From assembly GCA_025934395.1 (NCBI GenBank), contig JAICYC010000004.1, positions 1 to 64,000 of the forward strand: a stretch of 64,000 nucleotides of DNA, given 5' to 3'. This DNA comes from Solirubrobacteraceae bacterium (GTDB lineage Bacteria; Actinomycetota; Thermoleophilia; Solirubrobacterales; Solirubrobacteraceae). Below the pieces are notes generated by a model, which had not been told where the DNA came from, did not search any database, and was given only the letters and a program-made list of their open reading frames with translations. Position numbers and translations under genes: made by a program. Shown here one piece after another: positions 40,335 through 49,743 of this stretch. Numbering within the stretch: position 1 is the first letter of the stretch; every line of letters begins with the position of its first letter.

Positions 40335-42023
40335 GTGAGCGATACCAACCTGGTGCGCTTCCGCGCAGCGGTCGCGGGCGCGCTGGCCCACCTGGAATCC
40401 CGCCGGGAGGAGGTCAACGACCTCAACGTGTTCCCGGTTGCCGACGGCGACACCGGCGACAACATGGCCCTCACCCTGAGCGCCGTGCTGGACGAGCTCG
40501 ACCGCCTGCTCGAAGGCGACGAGCGCACGATCGACGAAATCGGGCGCGAGGAGATCGTCGGCTCGGTCGCCCGCGCGGCGCTGCTCGGCGCGCGGGGCAA
40601 CTCGGGGGTGATCCTCTCCCAGCTGATCCGCGGCGCCGCCGAGGAGCTCGTCAGCCGCCCCGGCCAGCTGATCGACGCACCGCTGATCGGGGCGGCGCTG
40701 TCCCATGCGGCCGACCGGGCGTACTCGTCCGTGCGCGAGCCCGCCGAGGGAACGATGCTCACGGTCGCGCGCGAGATGGCCCACCAGATCGTCACCGACG
40801 TCGCGCACTCCTCCGAGAACCCGCGGCTCGGCTCCGGGACCGCGCCCGACGAGCAGGACCACCTGATCGCGGGAGCGCTCGAGCGCGCCATCGAGGCCGG
40901 GCAGGAGTCGGTGCGGCGCAGCCCCGAGCTGCTCGCAGCGCTGCGCGACGCGGGCGTGGTCGACGCGGGCGGCTATGGGCTCACGATCATCTTCGCCGGG
41001 GTCGTCGCTGCGCTGCGCGGCGAGGATCCGCCCGAGCTCGACCACCACGCGCCCGCCCGCATCACGCACCCCGAGCATTCGTCGATGACGTTCCGCTTCT
41101 GCACCAACTTCGCCGTCACCGGCTCCGGGCTGACCGCGAGCACGTTCGTCGGGCCGCTCGAGGCGCTCGGCGACTCGGTGCTTGTGGTGGGCGACGAGAC
41201 CACCCTGAAGGTGCACCTGCACACCGACGAGCCGGAGCGAGCCACGGCGCTGTTCGACGAGGTCGGCGAGGTCTCGCGCCTGGACGTCGCCGACATGCGC
41301 GCGCAGGTCGCCGACCGCGACGGCCGCCTCGCCCACGGCGGCGACGGGCCGAACGCCGCCGTGCCCGGCGCCGGAGCCCCTGGCCGGTGCGCCGCCGTGG
41401 CCGTTGCGAGCGGCGAGGGGCTGCGCGAGATGTTCGGCGAGCTCGGCGTCCACACGGTCGACGGCGGCCCGACGCTGAACCCCTCCACGTACGACCTGCT
41501 CGCGGCGATCCACGAAGTGCCCGCCGAGGAGGTCGTGCTGCTCCCCAACAGCGCGAACGTGATCATGGCCGCCGAGCACGCGGCAAGGCTGTCGGACAAG
41601 CAGGTCATGGTGGCGAAGACCACCAGCCAGCAGGCCGGCCTGGCGGCGGCGGTCGCGCTCGCGTCCGACCGCAGCGTGGAGGAGAACGGACAGGCGGTCG
41701 AAGAGGCGCTCGAACGGATCCGCACCGGCGCAGTGGCGGGCGCCGCGCGCGACGACGCCCAGGGACGCTTCAGCGCAGGCGATGCGGTGGGGTTCGTCGA
41801 GGACGAGGTGCGCGCCTGGGGGGACCCCCGCGCGACCCTGCGCTCGGTTCTCGGCGAGCTCGCCGCCGTGGACGGCGACGGCGCCGAGCTGCTCACGGTG
41901 CTGGCCGGCGAGGACGCGCCGCTCTCCGGTGAGGAGGTCGAGAACCTGCTCGACGGGGATGTCGAGCTCGAGCTGCGCTACGGCGGGCAGAGCGCCTACT
42001 GGTGGCTCGTGCTCGCCGAGTAG
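40335..42023 (+). CDS. DAK2/FakA-like fatty acid kinase family protein
   Basis: LNVFPVADGDTGDNMALTL; LLGARGNSGVILSQLIRG; EGTMLTVARE; VLLPNSANVIMAAEHAA. Confidence 0.88.
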   Translation: MSDTNLVRFRAAVAGALAHLESRREEVNDLNVFPVADGDTGDNMALTLSAVLDELDRLLEGDERTIDEIGREEIVGSVARAALLGARGNSGVILSQLIRGAAEELVSRPGQLIDAPLIGAALSHAADRAYSSVREPAEGTMLTVAREMAHQIVTDVAHSSENPRLGSGTAPDEQDHLIAGALERAIEAGQESVRRSPELLAALRDAGVVDAGGYGLTIIFAGVVAALRGEDPPELDHHAPARITHPEHSSMTFRFCTNFAVTGSGLTASTFVGPLEALGDSVLVVGDETTLKVHLHTDEPERATALFDEVGEVSRLDVADMRAQVADRDGRLAHGGDGPNAAVPGAGAPGRCAAVAVASGEGLREMFGELGVHTVDGGPTLNPSTYDLLAAIHEVPAEEVVLLPNSANVIMAAEHAARLSDKQVMVAKTTSQQAGLAAAVALASDRSVEENGQAVEEALERIRTGAVAGAARDDAQGRFSAGDAVGFVEDEVRAWGDPRATLRSVLGELAAVDGDGAELLTVLAGEDAPLSGEEVENLLDGDVELELRYGGQSAYWWLVLAE

Positions 42024-42048
42024 GCCCGTTACGACCGCCGCGCGCACG

Positions 42049-44262
42049 ATGATCCCGCGCGACATGGCGGCACCCGCGCTCCAGGACCCGGCGCGAGCCG
42101 GCGCTCAGACAGGCGCGGGCCCGCTCGCATTCGCCTCGACGCGCGCGCTCGAGCGAGAGGAGATGCTCGACGCGCCGCTGCGCTGGCCGGCTGCCTCGCG
42201 CCTGCGCGCGCCGTTGCGGGCGCCCTCCAAGCGCGCCGCCGGCGGCCTTGCGACGCTCGGGCTCGCGAGCGTGGGCGACCTGCTCGAGCACCTGCCCGCC
42301 GACAGCCGGGCGGCGAGCACCGTGGCGGGCCTCGGCCGCGACGAGCAGGCGACCGTGAGCGTCGAGGTTCGCACGATCTCCGCACGCCCCGTCCGCCGCC
42401 GTGGCATGCGCCCGCTCGTGCAGGCAACCGTGTTCGACGCGACCGCGACGATGCGGGCGACGTTCTTCAACCAGCCGTGGCTCGTAGCGCGCTACCCGCC
42501 CGGAACCCGGCTGCTGCTGCACGGCAAGGCCGACGGCCGGGGCGGCTTCCGCGTCTCACATCACGCGCTCGCCGCCGAGATCGGAACGGACGCGCAGGCC
42601 CCGCACGAGGTGGCCCACTACCCCGCCTCCGAGGGCATCACCTCCACGCAGATCCTCGCCCTGGTCGCCGAGGCGCGCGACGCGCTCGCCGATGTCACGG
42701 AGCCGCTGCCGGGGCTGATGAGGGCGCAGGAGCGCCTGCCGACCCGCACCGACGCGCTCACCGCGATGCACTTCCCCCGCGAGGCAGAGGAGCGCGCGGA
42801 TGCCCGCGAGCGGCTCGCGTTCGACGAGCTGCTGCTCGCCCAGCTCGTGTTCATGCGCCGGCGGGCGGCGCGCGAGGAGCTGCGGGGGGCGCCCGTCCTG
42901 GACGAGCCGGCGGAGCTCACCGCCCGCTGGCTCGAGCAGGAGCTGCCGTTCGAGCTCACACCCGATCAGCGCGACGCGATCGCGCTTCTCGGCGAGGAGC
43001 TCGCGCGCGAGCGCCCGATGGAGCGGTTGTTGATGGGCGAGGTGGGCAGCGGCAAGACGGTGGTCGCGCTGTACGCGATGCTGCGCGCGGTCGAGCACGG
43101 GCGCCAGGCGGCGCTGATGGCTCCCACCGAGACGCTCGCCGAGCAGCACTTCGCGACGATCCAGCGGCTGCTCGGCAGCGAGCCGGTGGCGCTCGCGCTG
43201 CTCACCGGCTCCACGCCCGCAGCCCGGCGCGGCGACGTGCTCGGCAAGCTCGCGAGCGGCGAGCTGTCGCTCGTCGTCGGCACCCACGCCCTGATCGAGC
43301 CCGACGTGGCGTTCGCGGACCTCGCCGTGGCGGTGATCGACGAGCAGCACCGTTTCGGCGTGCGCCAGCGCGCGGCGTTGCAGCAGCGGACGCCCGAGCG
43401 GCCGCCGCACACGCTGCACATGACCGCGACGCCGATCCCGCGGACGCTCGCGCTCGCGCGTTACGGGGACCTCGACACGATCGCCCTGCGCGAACGGCCT
43501 GCGGGGCGTCCGCCGGTCGAGACCGTGCTCGTGGGCGGCGAGGCCGCGCGCGCAGACGCATACCAGCGCCTGCGTGCGGAGCTCGCGCGCGGCCGGCAGG
43601 CGTTCGTGGTCTGCCCGCTGATCGAGGAGGCGCAGGAGGGCGAGGCGGGCGGTGTGCCCGAGCCCGGCCTGCGGGCCGCCACCGCAGAGCTCGAGCGGCT
43701 GCGCGGGGGCGAGCTCGGCGGCTTCGAGCTCGCGCTCCTGCACGGCGGCATGCGCGCGCGTGACAAGCAGCAGGCGATGGCGGCGTTCGCCGCCGGCACG
43801 GCGCAGGTGCTCGTCGCCACCACGGTGATCGAGGTGGGCATCGACGTGCCCAACGCGACGGTGATGCTGATCGAGAACGCCGAGCGCTTCGGGATCTCGC
43901 AGCTTCACCAGCTGCGCGGTCGCGTGGGGCGCGGGGGGCACCGGGGCGTGTGCTTCCTCGCGGGGCCCGAGGGATCGGCGGGGTCGGCGCGCCTGCGCGC
44001 GCTCGCCGAGAACGACGACGGCTTCGCGCTCGCCGAGGTCGACCTGCGGCTGCGCAAGGAGGGCGAGCTGCTCGGCACGCGCCAGTCGGGCGCGGCGGGC
44101 GAGCTGAAGGTGGCGCGCCTGCCCGACGACGAGCACCTGCTCGCGCGGGCGCGCTCCTGCGCGGAAGGGATCGTCGGCGCCGACGCCGGGCTGCGGGCGC
44201 CCGAGCACGCGCTGCTCGCCGAAGCGCTGCACGCCGCGGCGAGCGAGCCGATCCCCGGTTAG
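42049..44262 (+). CDS. recG: ATP-dependent DNA helicase RecG
   Basis: MGEVGSGKTVVALYAMLRAVEHGRQAALMAPTETLAEQHF; VIDEQHRFGVRQRAAL; MTATPIPRTLALARYGDLD; GRVGRGGHRGVCFL. Confidence 0.95.
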   Translation: MIPRDMAAPALQDPARAGAQTGAGPLAFASTRALEREEMLDAPLRWPAASRLRAPLRAPSKRAAGGLATLGLASVGDLLEHLPADSRAASTVAGLGRDEQATVSVEVRTISARPVRRRGMRPLVQATVFDATATMRATFFNQPWLVARYPPGTRLLLHGKADGRGGFRVSHHALAAEIGTDAQAPHEVAHYPASEGITSTQILALVAEARDALADVTEPLPGLMRAQERLPTRTDALTAMHFPREAEERADARERLAFDELLLAQLVFMRRRAAREELRGAPVLDEPAELTARWLEQELPFELTPDQRDAIALLGEELARERPMERLLMGEVGSGKTVVALYAMLRAVEHGRQAALMAPTETLAEQHFATIQRLLGSEPVALALLTGSTPAARRGDVLGKLASGELSLVVGTHALIEPDVAFADLAVAVIDEQHRFGVRQRAALQQRTPERPPHTLHMTATPIPRTLALARYGDLDTIALRERPAGRPPVETVLVGGEAARADAYQRLRAELARGRQAFVVCPLIEEAQEGEAGGVPEPGLRAATAELERLRGGELGGFELALLHGGMRARDKQQAMAAFAAGTAQVLVATTVIEVGIDVPNATVMLIENAERFGISQLHQLRGRVGRGGHRGVCFLAGPEGSAGSARLRALAENDDGFALAEVDLRLRKEGELLGTRQSGAAGELKVARLPDDEHLLARARSCAEGIVGADAGLRAPEHALLAEALHAAASEPIPG

Positions 44263-44826
44263 ATGCGCGTCATCGCGGGACGGCTCGGGGGCCGGCGCCT
44301 GCAGGCGCCGGCGGGCCGCGGCACGCGCCCGACCTCCGACCGCGTGCGCGAGGCGCTGTTCGCGATGCTCGGGGACGTGGAGGGGGAGGTCGTGCTGGAC
44401 CTGTTCGCCGGCAGCGGTGCGCTCGGGATCGAGGCGCTCTCCCGCGGCGCGCTGCGCGCCGTGTTCGTGGAGCGCGACCGGCGCGCAGCCGGGGCCCTCG
44501 CGGCGAATCTGGCGGCGCTCGAGCTCACGCCTCCCGCGGCGGAGCTGCGGCGCGCGGACGCCCGCACGGCGCTCCGCACCGCGCGCGAGCGCGCGGAGAA
44601 ATACGATCTGGTGTTCATAGATCCTCCATATCGTCAGACGGGCGACTGGGAGACCCGGCTCGCGGCAGTCCTGCCCGAGCTGCTCGCGCCGGAAGCCCGC
44701 GTCGTCGTCGAGAGCGACCGCCGCACGCCGTCCGAGCTGAAGATGCCCGGCTCCGAGCGCGGGCCGACGCTCACGCACGAACGACGCTACGGCGACACCA
44801 CGATCACGATCCACCGATTCAGATGA
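44263..44826 (+). CDS. rsmD: 16S rRNA (guanine966-N2)-methyltransferase RsmD
   Basis: MRVIAGRLGGRRLQAPAGRGTRPTSDRVREALFAML; DLFAGSGALGIEALSRGA; VFIDPPYRQ. Confidence 0.94.
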   Translation: MRVIAGRLGGRRLQAPAGRGTRPTSDRVREALFAMLGDVEGEVVLDLFAGSGALGIEALSRGALRAVFVERDRRAAGALAANLAALELTPPAAELRRADARTALRTARERAEKYDLVFIDPPYRQTGDWETRLAAVLPELLAPEARVVVESDRRTPSELKMPGSERGPTLTHERRYGDTTITIHRFR

Positions 44827-45323
44827 ACGACCTGAGCCGCTCCATCGCCGTCTGCCCGGGCACCTACGACCCCGTCACCAACGGCCACCTCGACGTGATC
44901 CGCCGCGCGGCGGGCCTGTTCGACGAGCTCGTCGTGGCCGTCGTCGACCGCTCCGTGCGCAAGAGCTCGGCCGTGTTCGGGACCGAGGACCGCGTCGGGT
45001 TCATCGAGCGCGCCACCGCAGACCTCGGCAACGTCCGGGTGGAGCCGTTCTCGACGCTCGTCGTGGATTTCGCGAGAAGCGTCGGGGCGCGCGCGATCGT
45101 CAAGGGCCTGCGCGCGATCTCCGACTTCGAGTACGAGCTCGAGATGGCCCAGCTCAACCGCAGACAGGACCCCGAGATCGAGTCCGTCTACCTGATGGCG
45201 GGTCCCCAGTACAGTTTCCTCTCCTCCAGCGGCGTCAAGGAGCTGGCCACGTTCGGCGGCAAGATCGACGATCTGGTCCCGGCCGAGGTCGCGCGGCGCT
45301 TGCAGGAAGAGCTCACACGCTGA
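44823..45323 (+). CDS. coaD: Phosphopantetheine adenylyltransferase
   Basis: AVCPGTYDPVTNGHLDVIRRAA; VKGLRAISDFEYELEMAQLNR; YSFLSSSGVKELA. Confidence 0.96.
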   Translation: MNDLSRSIAVCPGTYDPVTNGHLDVIRRAAGLFDELVVAVVDRSVRKSSAVFGTEDRVGFIERATADLGNVRVEPFSTLVVDFARSVGARAIVKGLRAISDFEYELEMAQLNRRQDPEIESVYLMAGPQYSFLSSSGVKELATFGGKIDDLVPAEVARRLQEELTR

Positions 45324-45405
45324 CGAAATGGAAGTCGCCCACAACATGGACACGCAAGGCGCCAACGCCACGCGCGGCATGCAGCGGCGCGGAGGTGCAA
45401 TCTAG

Positions 45406-45870
45406 ATGGACGTCCTCGTACTGATCGACAAGCTGGACGACCTCGTCCACAACGCCAAAGCGATCCCGCTGAGCGACTCCGTGCGCGTTGACAAGGAGGA
45501 GATCTACGACATCCTCGACCAGATGCGCGCGACGATCCCCGAGGAGATCAAGCAGGCACGGTGGATCGTCAAGGAGCGTCAGGAGATGCTCGCCGAGGCC
45601 AAGAAGGAGGCCGAGCGGATCATCAAGGACGCGCGCGACCGCCAGGAGCGCCTCGTCGGCGACCAAGAGGTCACCAAGCAGGCCGAACGCGCCGCCGAGG
45701 ACATCGTCGAGGACGCCCGCGCCCGGGAGCGCGAGATCCGGCTCGGCGCGGAGGACTACGCCGACGAGATCCTCAACACGCTCGAGGTGAACCTGTCGAA
45801 GTTCATCGCGGCGGTGCAACGCGGGCGCGAGCGGCTGCAGGGCAAGGACGAGCCCGCCGAGGTCGGCTAG
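45406..45870 (+). CDS. DivIVA/SepIVA-like coiled-coil protein
   Basis: MDVLVLIDKLDDLVHNAKAIPLSDSVRVDKEEIYDILDQMRATIPEEIKQARWIVKERQEML; context coaD ... DUF177-rpmF-rnc. Confidence 0.65.
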   Translation: MDVLVLIDKLDDLVHNAKAIPLSDSVRVDKEEIYDILDQMRATIPEEIKQARWIVKERQEMLAEAKKEAERIIKDARDRQERLVGDQEVTKQAERAAEDIVEDARAREREIRLGAEDYADEILNTLEVNLSKFIAAVQRGRERLQGKDEPAEVG

Positions 45871-45913
45871 TGCCGGCCGGCGGCCGCACGGCGTAGGAAG
45901 CGAGGACCCGGGC

Positions 45914-47533
45914 GTGGACACCGACCACGCGCTGCACCGGCTCCGCGTGGTGCAGACGCTGCTGCAGTCGGGTATGTTCGCGCCGTCCCGGCCCGACCGC
46001 ACGCTGCGCTCGCTGGCCGCGCTCAGGCGGTGGGGCCCGACCGCCGCGGCCGCGTACACGGGCGCGGCGGCCCGCTACCCGGACCGGGTGGCGCTCGTCG
46101 ACGAGCGCGGGACGCTCACGTTCGAGCAGATGCACCGGCGCACCAACGCGCTCGCGCGCGCGCTCGGCGAGGCCGGCGTGCGCGAACAGGAAGGCGTCGC
46201 GATCATGGCCCGCAACCACCGGGGCTTCATCGAGGCGACGGTCGCGTGCTCGAAGCTCGGCGCCAGCGCGCTGTACCTGAACACGGCGTTCGCGGGCCCG
46301 CAGATCACGGACGTGCTCGGGCGCGAGAAGCCCGCCGCGGTGATCTACGACCAGGAGTTCGCAGGCCTCGTGGCCGAGGGCGCGAAGCGGCGCAAGCGGT
46401 TCGTGTCGTGGTGCGATCCGGGCGCCTCGTGCACGGACCCGCTGACCGACGACCTGATCGAGCAGACCGACGACTCCTCGCTGAGCCCGCCTGCGGAGAA
46501 AGGCCGCGTGGTGATCCTCACCTCCGGCACCACGGGTACGCCGAAGGGGGCCGCGCGCAAGCAGCCCGACTCGCTCGAGCCCGTCGCCGCGCTGCTCTCG
46601 AAGATCCCGCTCCGCGCCAAGGGCGTGACGATGATCGCTGCGCCCATGTTCCATTCCTGGGGCTTCGCGCACTTCACGCTGGCGCTGCCGCTCGGCGCGA
46701 CGATCGTCCTGCAGCGGCGCTTCGACCCCGAGGCCACGCTGCGCGCGGTCGCCCAGCACCGCGCCGACACGCTCGCGGTCGTGCCGGTGATGCTGCAGCG
46801 GATGCTCGACCTCGGACCCGAGACGCTCTCGCGCTACGACGTGAGCTGTCTGCGGATCGTGGCGCTCAGCGGCTCGGCGCTGCCGGGCGAGCTCGCCACA
46901 CGGGCGATGGACGCGTTCGGCGACGTGCTCTACAACCTGTACGGCTCCACGGAGGTGGCGTGGGCGACGATCGCAACGCCCGCGGACCTGCGCGCGGCGC
47001 CCGGCACGGCGGGACGGGCGCCGATGGGAACCGCCGTGAAGCTGCTCGACGACGCGGGGCAGGAGGTGCCGCGCGGTGAGCCGGGGCGGATCTTCGTCGG
47101 CAACGAGATGATGTTCGACGGCTACACGGGCGGCGGGGGCAAGGAGATCATCGACGGGCTGATGAGCACCGGCGACATGGGCCACCTCGACGCCGACGGC
47201 CGGCTGTTCGTCGATGGTCGCGACGACGAAATGATCGTCAGCGGGGGCGAGAACGTCTTCCCGCGCGAGGTCGAGGATCTGCTCTCCGACCATCCCCAGA
47301 TCGAGGAGGCCGCGGTCGTGGGCGTGCCGGACGAGGAGTTCGGGCAGCGTCTGCGCGCGTTCGTGGTGCTCCGCGACGGCGCCGCCTTGAGCGAGGAGGA
47401 GGTCAAGCAGCACGTGCGGTCGAACCTCGCGCGCTACAAGGTGCCGCGGGACGTGGTCTTCCTCGAGGAGCTGCCGCGCAACGCCACCGGCAAGATCCTC
47501 AAGCGCGACCTGCGCGCCCGCGACACCGTCTAG
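45914..47533 (+). CDS. AMP-binding acyl-CoA synthetase/ligase
   Basis: ILTSGTTGTPKGAARKQPDSL; YNLYGSTEVAWATIATPADL; STGDMGHLDADGRLFVDGRDDEMIVSGGENVFPREVEDLL; NATGKILKRDLR. Confidence 0.92.
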   Translation: MDTDHALHRLRVVQTLLQSGMFAPSRPDRTLRSLAALRRWGPTAAAAYTGAAARYPDRVALVDERGTLTFEQMHRRTNALARALGEAGVREQEGVAIMARNHRGFIEATVACSKLGASALYLNTAFAGPQITDVLGREKPAAVIYDQEFAGLVAEGAKRRKRFVSWCDPGASCTDPLTDDLIEQTDDSSLSPPAEKGRVVILTSGTTGTPKGAARKQPDSLEPVAALLSKIPLRAKGVTMIAAPMFHSWGFAHFTLALPLGATIVLQRRFDPEATLRAVAQHRADTLAVVPVMLQRMLDLGPETLSRYDVSCLRIVALSGSALPGELATRAMDAFGDVLYNLYGSTEVAWATIATPADLRAAPGTAGRAPMGTAVKLLDDAGQEVPRGEPGRIFVGNEMMFDGYTGGGGKEIIDGLMSTGDMGHLDADGRLFVDGRDDEMIVSGGENVFPREVEDLLSDHPQIEEAAVVGVPDEEFGQRLRAFVVLRDGAALSEEEVKQHVRSNLARYKVPRDVVFLEELPRNATGKILKRDLRARDTV

Positions 47534-47591
47534 CGCCGGCGCCCGCGCTGCCACGACTCCCCGCGCGCGGTGTCGGGCGCCCGGTGGCGCG

Positions 47592-47612
47592 GTCGGCGGG
47601 CATCCCGCCGAC
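47592..47612. promoter_or_regulatory. Perfect 9-bp inverted repeat GTCGGCGGG-CAT-CCCGCCGAC immediately upstream of -10-like TAGCCT of the DUF177 gene
   Basis: Read directly; terminator or operator. Confidence 0.5.
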
Positions 47613-47627
47613 GCTAGCCTGGGACCG

Positions 47628-48146
47628 ATGGCGCCGAGGACGCACGAGCTGGATCTCGCGAGCCTGCGGCTTGCCCCGGGCGAGGGTCGCCGGCTCGCGC
47701 TCGAGGTGCCGATCGAGCCGTTCGAGTTCGCCGGCGAGCGGTATGAGGCGAGCCCGGCAGTCGTGCCCGTGCGCCTGGAAGTCTCACGGATGACCGGCGG
47801 GGGATACGCCCTGCGGCTCGCGCTCGATGCGGCGCTCGCGGGGCCGTGCATGCGCTGCCTGAAGCCCGCCGCGCCGCCCGTCGAGGTCGACGCGCGCGAG
47901 GTCGACCGGCCCGGGGGCGGCGAGGAGCTGCAGAGCCCGTACGTCGAGGACGAGCGCCTCGACCTCGCCGCGTGGGCACGGGACGCGTTCGCGCTGGCGG
48001 CTCCCGCGAAGATCCTGTGCCGCGAGGCCTGCCCGGGGTTGTGCCCGGTGTGCGCGGCGGATCTGTCCGAGGTGGGGCCCGACCACCACCACGACCCCGC
48101 GCCGGACCCCCGCTGGGCGAAGCTGCGCGAGCTCGATCTCGAATAG
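47628..48146 (+). CDS. DUF177 (YceD) family protein
   Basis: PCMRCLKP; EDERLDLAAWARDAFALAAPAKILCREACPGLCPVCAADLSE; precedes rpmF. Confidence 0.9.
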   Translation: MAPRTHELDLASLRLAPGEGRRLALEVPIEPFEFAGERYEASPAVVPVRLEVSRMTGGGYALRLALDAALAGPCMRCLKPAAPPVEVDAREVDRPGGGEELQSPYVEDERLDLAAWARDAFALAAPAKILCREACPGLCPVCAADLSEVGPDHHHDPAPDPRWAKLRELDLE

Positions 48147-48175
48147 GGCGAGGGCGGGCTGGTAGCCTTGCGGCG

Positions 48176-48379
48176 ATGGCCGTACCGAAGAAAAAGCAGT
48201 CGCACAGCCGCACCGCCAAGCGTCGGGCGCAGCACAAGATCGGGACCCCCGCGGTCAACCAGTGCCCGCAGTGCCACAGCCCGCGGCGGCCGCACCGTGT
48301 CTGCCCCGTGTGCGGCACCTACGCGGGCCGCGAGGTCGTGGTCGCGCGCGAGCACGATCACGATCACGACCACGGCTAG
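48176..48379 (+). CDS. rpmF: 50S ribosomal protein L32 with His/Asp-rich C-terminus
   Basis: MAVPKKKQSHSRTAKRRAQHK; CPQC...CPVCG; tail EHDHDHDHG. Confidence 0.95.
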   Translation: MAVPKKKQSHSRTAKRRAQHKIGTPAVNQCPQCHSPRRPHRVCPVCGTYAGREVVVAREHDHDHDHG

Positions 48380-48385
48380 CCGGCG

Positions 48386-49480
48386 GTGACCCAGCAGGAC
48401 GGCTCGCCCGGAGTGACCGGCGCGGCCGAGGGGGCCTCGCGACCGGTCGTGGCCGTCGACGCCAACGGCGCCGACCTCGGGCCCGCCGAGGTGGCGGGCG
48501 GGGCGGCGCTCGCCGCCGCCGACGGTGTCCGCGTCCTGCTGTTCGGTCCGGCGCAAGAGATCGGTGAGATGCCCGCGGGCGTCGAGGTGGTCGACGCGCC
48601 CGTCTCGATCGCGAAGGAGAGCGACCCCGCGCGCGCGGCGCGCGCGCATCCCGATTCCTCGATCGTGCAGGCCGCGCGCGCGGTCGCCGACGGGCGCGCG
48701 CAGGCGTTCGTGTGCGCGGGCGGCACGGGCGCGGCGCTCGCCGCGGGGATCTTCAACATCCGCAGGGCCCGTGGCATCTACCGGCCCGCGCTGGCGCTGC
48801 CCGTCCCGGTGCCCGGCTCACCGGTCACCCTGATCGATGTGGGCGCCAACGCCGACGCGCGCCGCGAGCACCTGGTCCAGTACGCGTTCATGGGCGCCGC
48901 CCTGTCGCGGGTCGTGCTCGGCGTGCCCCACCCCCGGGTGGGCCTGCTCAGCAACGGCGCGGAGGCCGGGCGCGGCAGCGCGCTCGTGCTCGAGGCGCAC
49001 GCGGAGCTCGCCGAACGCGCCGCGGGCGGGCTCGACGGGTTCACGTTCGTGGGCAACGTCGAGGGTGACGCGGTCGTCGAGGGCGTGGCCGACGTGGTCG
49101 TCACCGACGGGTTCACCGGCAACATCGCGCTGAAGCTGATGGAGGGCGTCTCCCAGACGATCCTGCACGCGGTCAGGAGCGCCGCCACCTCGACGCCGCG
49201 GGCCAAGATCGGAGGGCTGCTCCTGCGCCCCGCGCTCCAGGGCTTCCGCGGGGAGATCGACCCCGAAGGCCCGGGGGGCGCCTACCTGCTCGGACTGCGA
49301 CGCCTCGGGGTGGTCCCGCACGGGCGCTTCACGCGGCGCGGTTTCGCCCAGGCGATCCGCCGCGCGGAGCTCGGCGCGCGCTCGGACGTGGTGGGTCAGA
49401 CGCACGCTGCGCTCGAGCGCGCGGGCGCGCTGAAGCGGGCGCCGGTGTCCGCGGCTGACGCTAGCCTGCCCGGCGGATGA
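48386..49480 (+). CDS. plsX: Phosphate acyltransferase PlsX
   Basis: VVAVDANGADLGPAEVAGG; PGSPVTLIDVGANADARREHLVQYAFMG; VVVTDGFTGNIALKLMEGV. Confidence 0.93.
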   Translation: MTQQDGSPGVTGAAEGASRPVVAVDANGADLGPAEVAGGAALAAADGVRVLLFGPAQEIGEMPAGVEVVDAPVSIAKESDPARAARAHPDSSIVQAARAVADGRAQAFVCAGGTGAALAAGIFNIRRARGIYRPALALPVPVPGSPVTLIDVGANADARREHLVQYAFMGAALSRVVLGVPHPRVGLLSNGAEAGRGSALVLEAHAELAERAAGGLDGFTFVGNVEGDAVVEGVADVVVTDGFTGNIALKLMEGVSQTILHAVRSAATSTPRAKIGGLLLRPALQGFRGEIDPEGPGGAYLLGLRRLGVVPHGRFTRRGFAQAIRRAELGARSDVVGQTHAALERAGALKRAPVSAADASLPGG

Positions 49481-49743
49481 GCGACCGCAGCCGCGATGAG
49501 GTGTTCGCCCTGATCCGCGATCATCTCGCGGACGAACTCGACGTCGACGCCGGCGCGATCACGGACGGCACGCGTTTCAAGGAGGACCTCGAGGCGGACT
49601 CGCTGGACCTCTACACGCTCGTCCAGGAGCTCGAGGACAGCTACGGGGTGAGCATGTCCGACGAGCAGGCCGCCCAGATCCTCACCGTCGGCGCGGCGGT
49701 GGACTTCGTGCTCGACCACGCGCAGGCAAATGCGGAGCGCTGA
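49477..49743 (+). CDS. acpP: Acyl carrier protein
   Basis: FKEDLEADSLDLYTLVQELEDSYG (DSLD site). Confidence 0.93.
   Translation: MSDRSRDEVFALIRDHLADELDVDAGAITDGTRFKEDLEADSLDLYTLVQELEDSYGVSMSDEQAAQILTVGAAVDFVLDHAQANAER

Noticed and set aside
45803-48649. 948-aa minus-strand ORF across acyl-CoA synthetase, DUF177 and rpmF
   Set aside because: Shadow ORF from GC bias; crosses several well-supported + strand genes.
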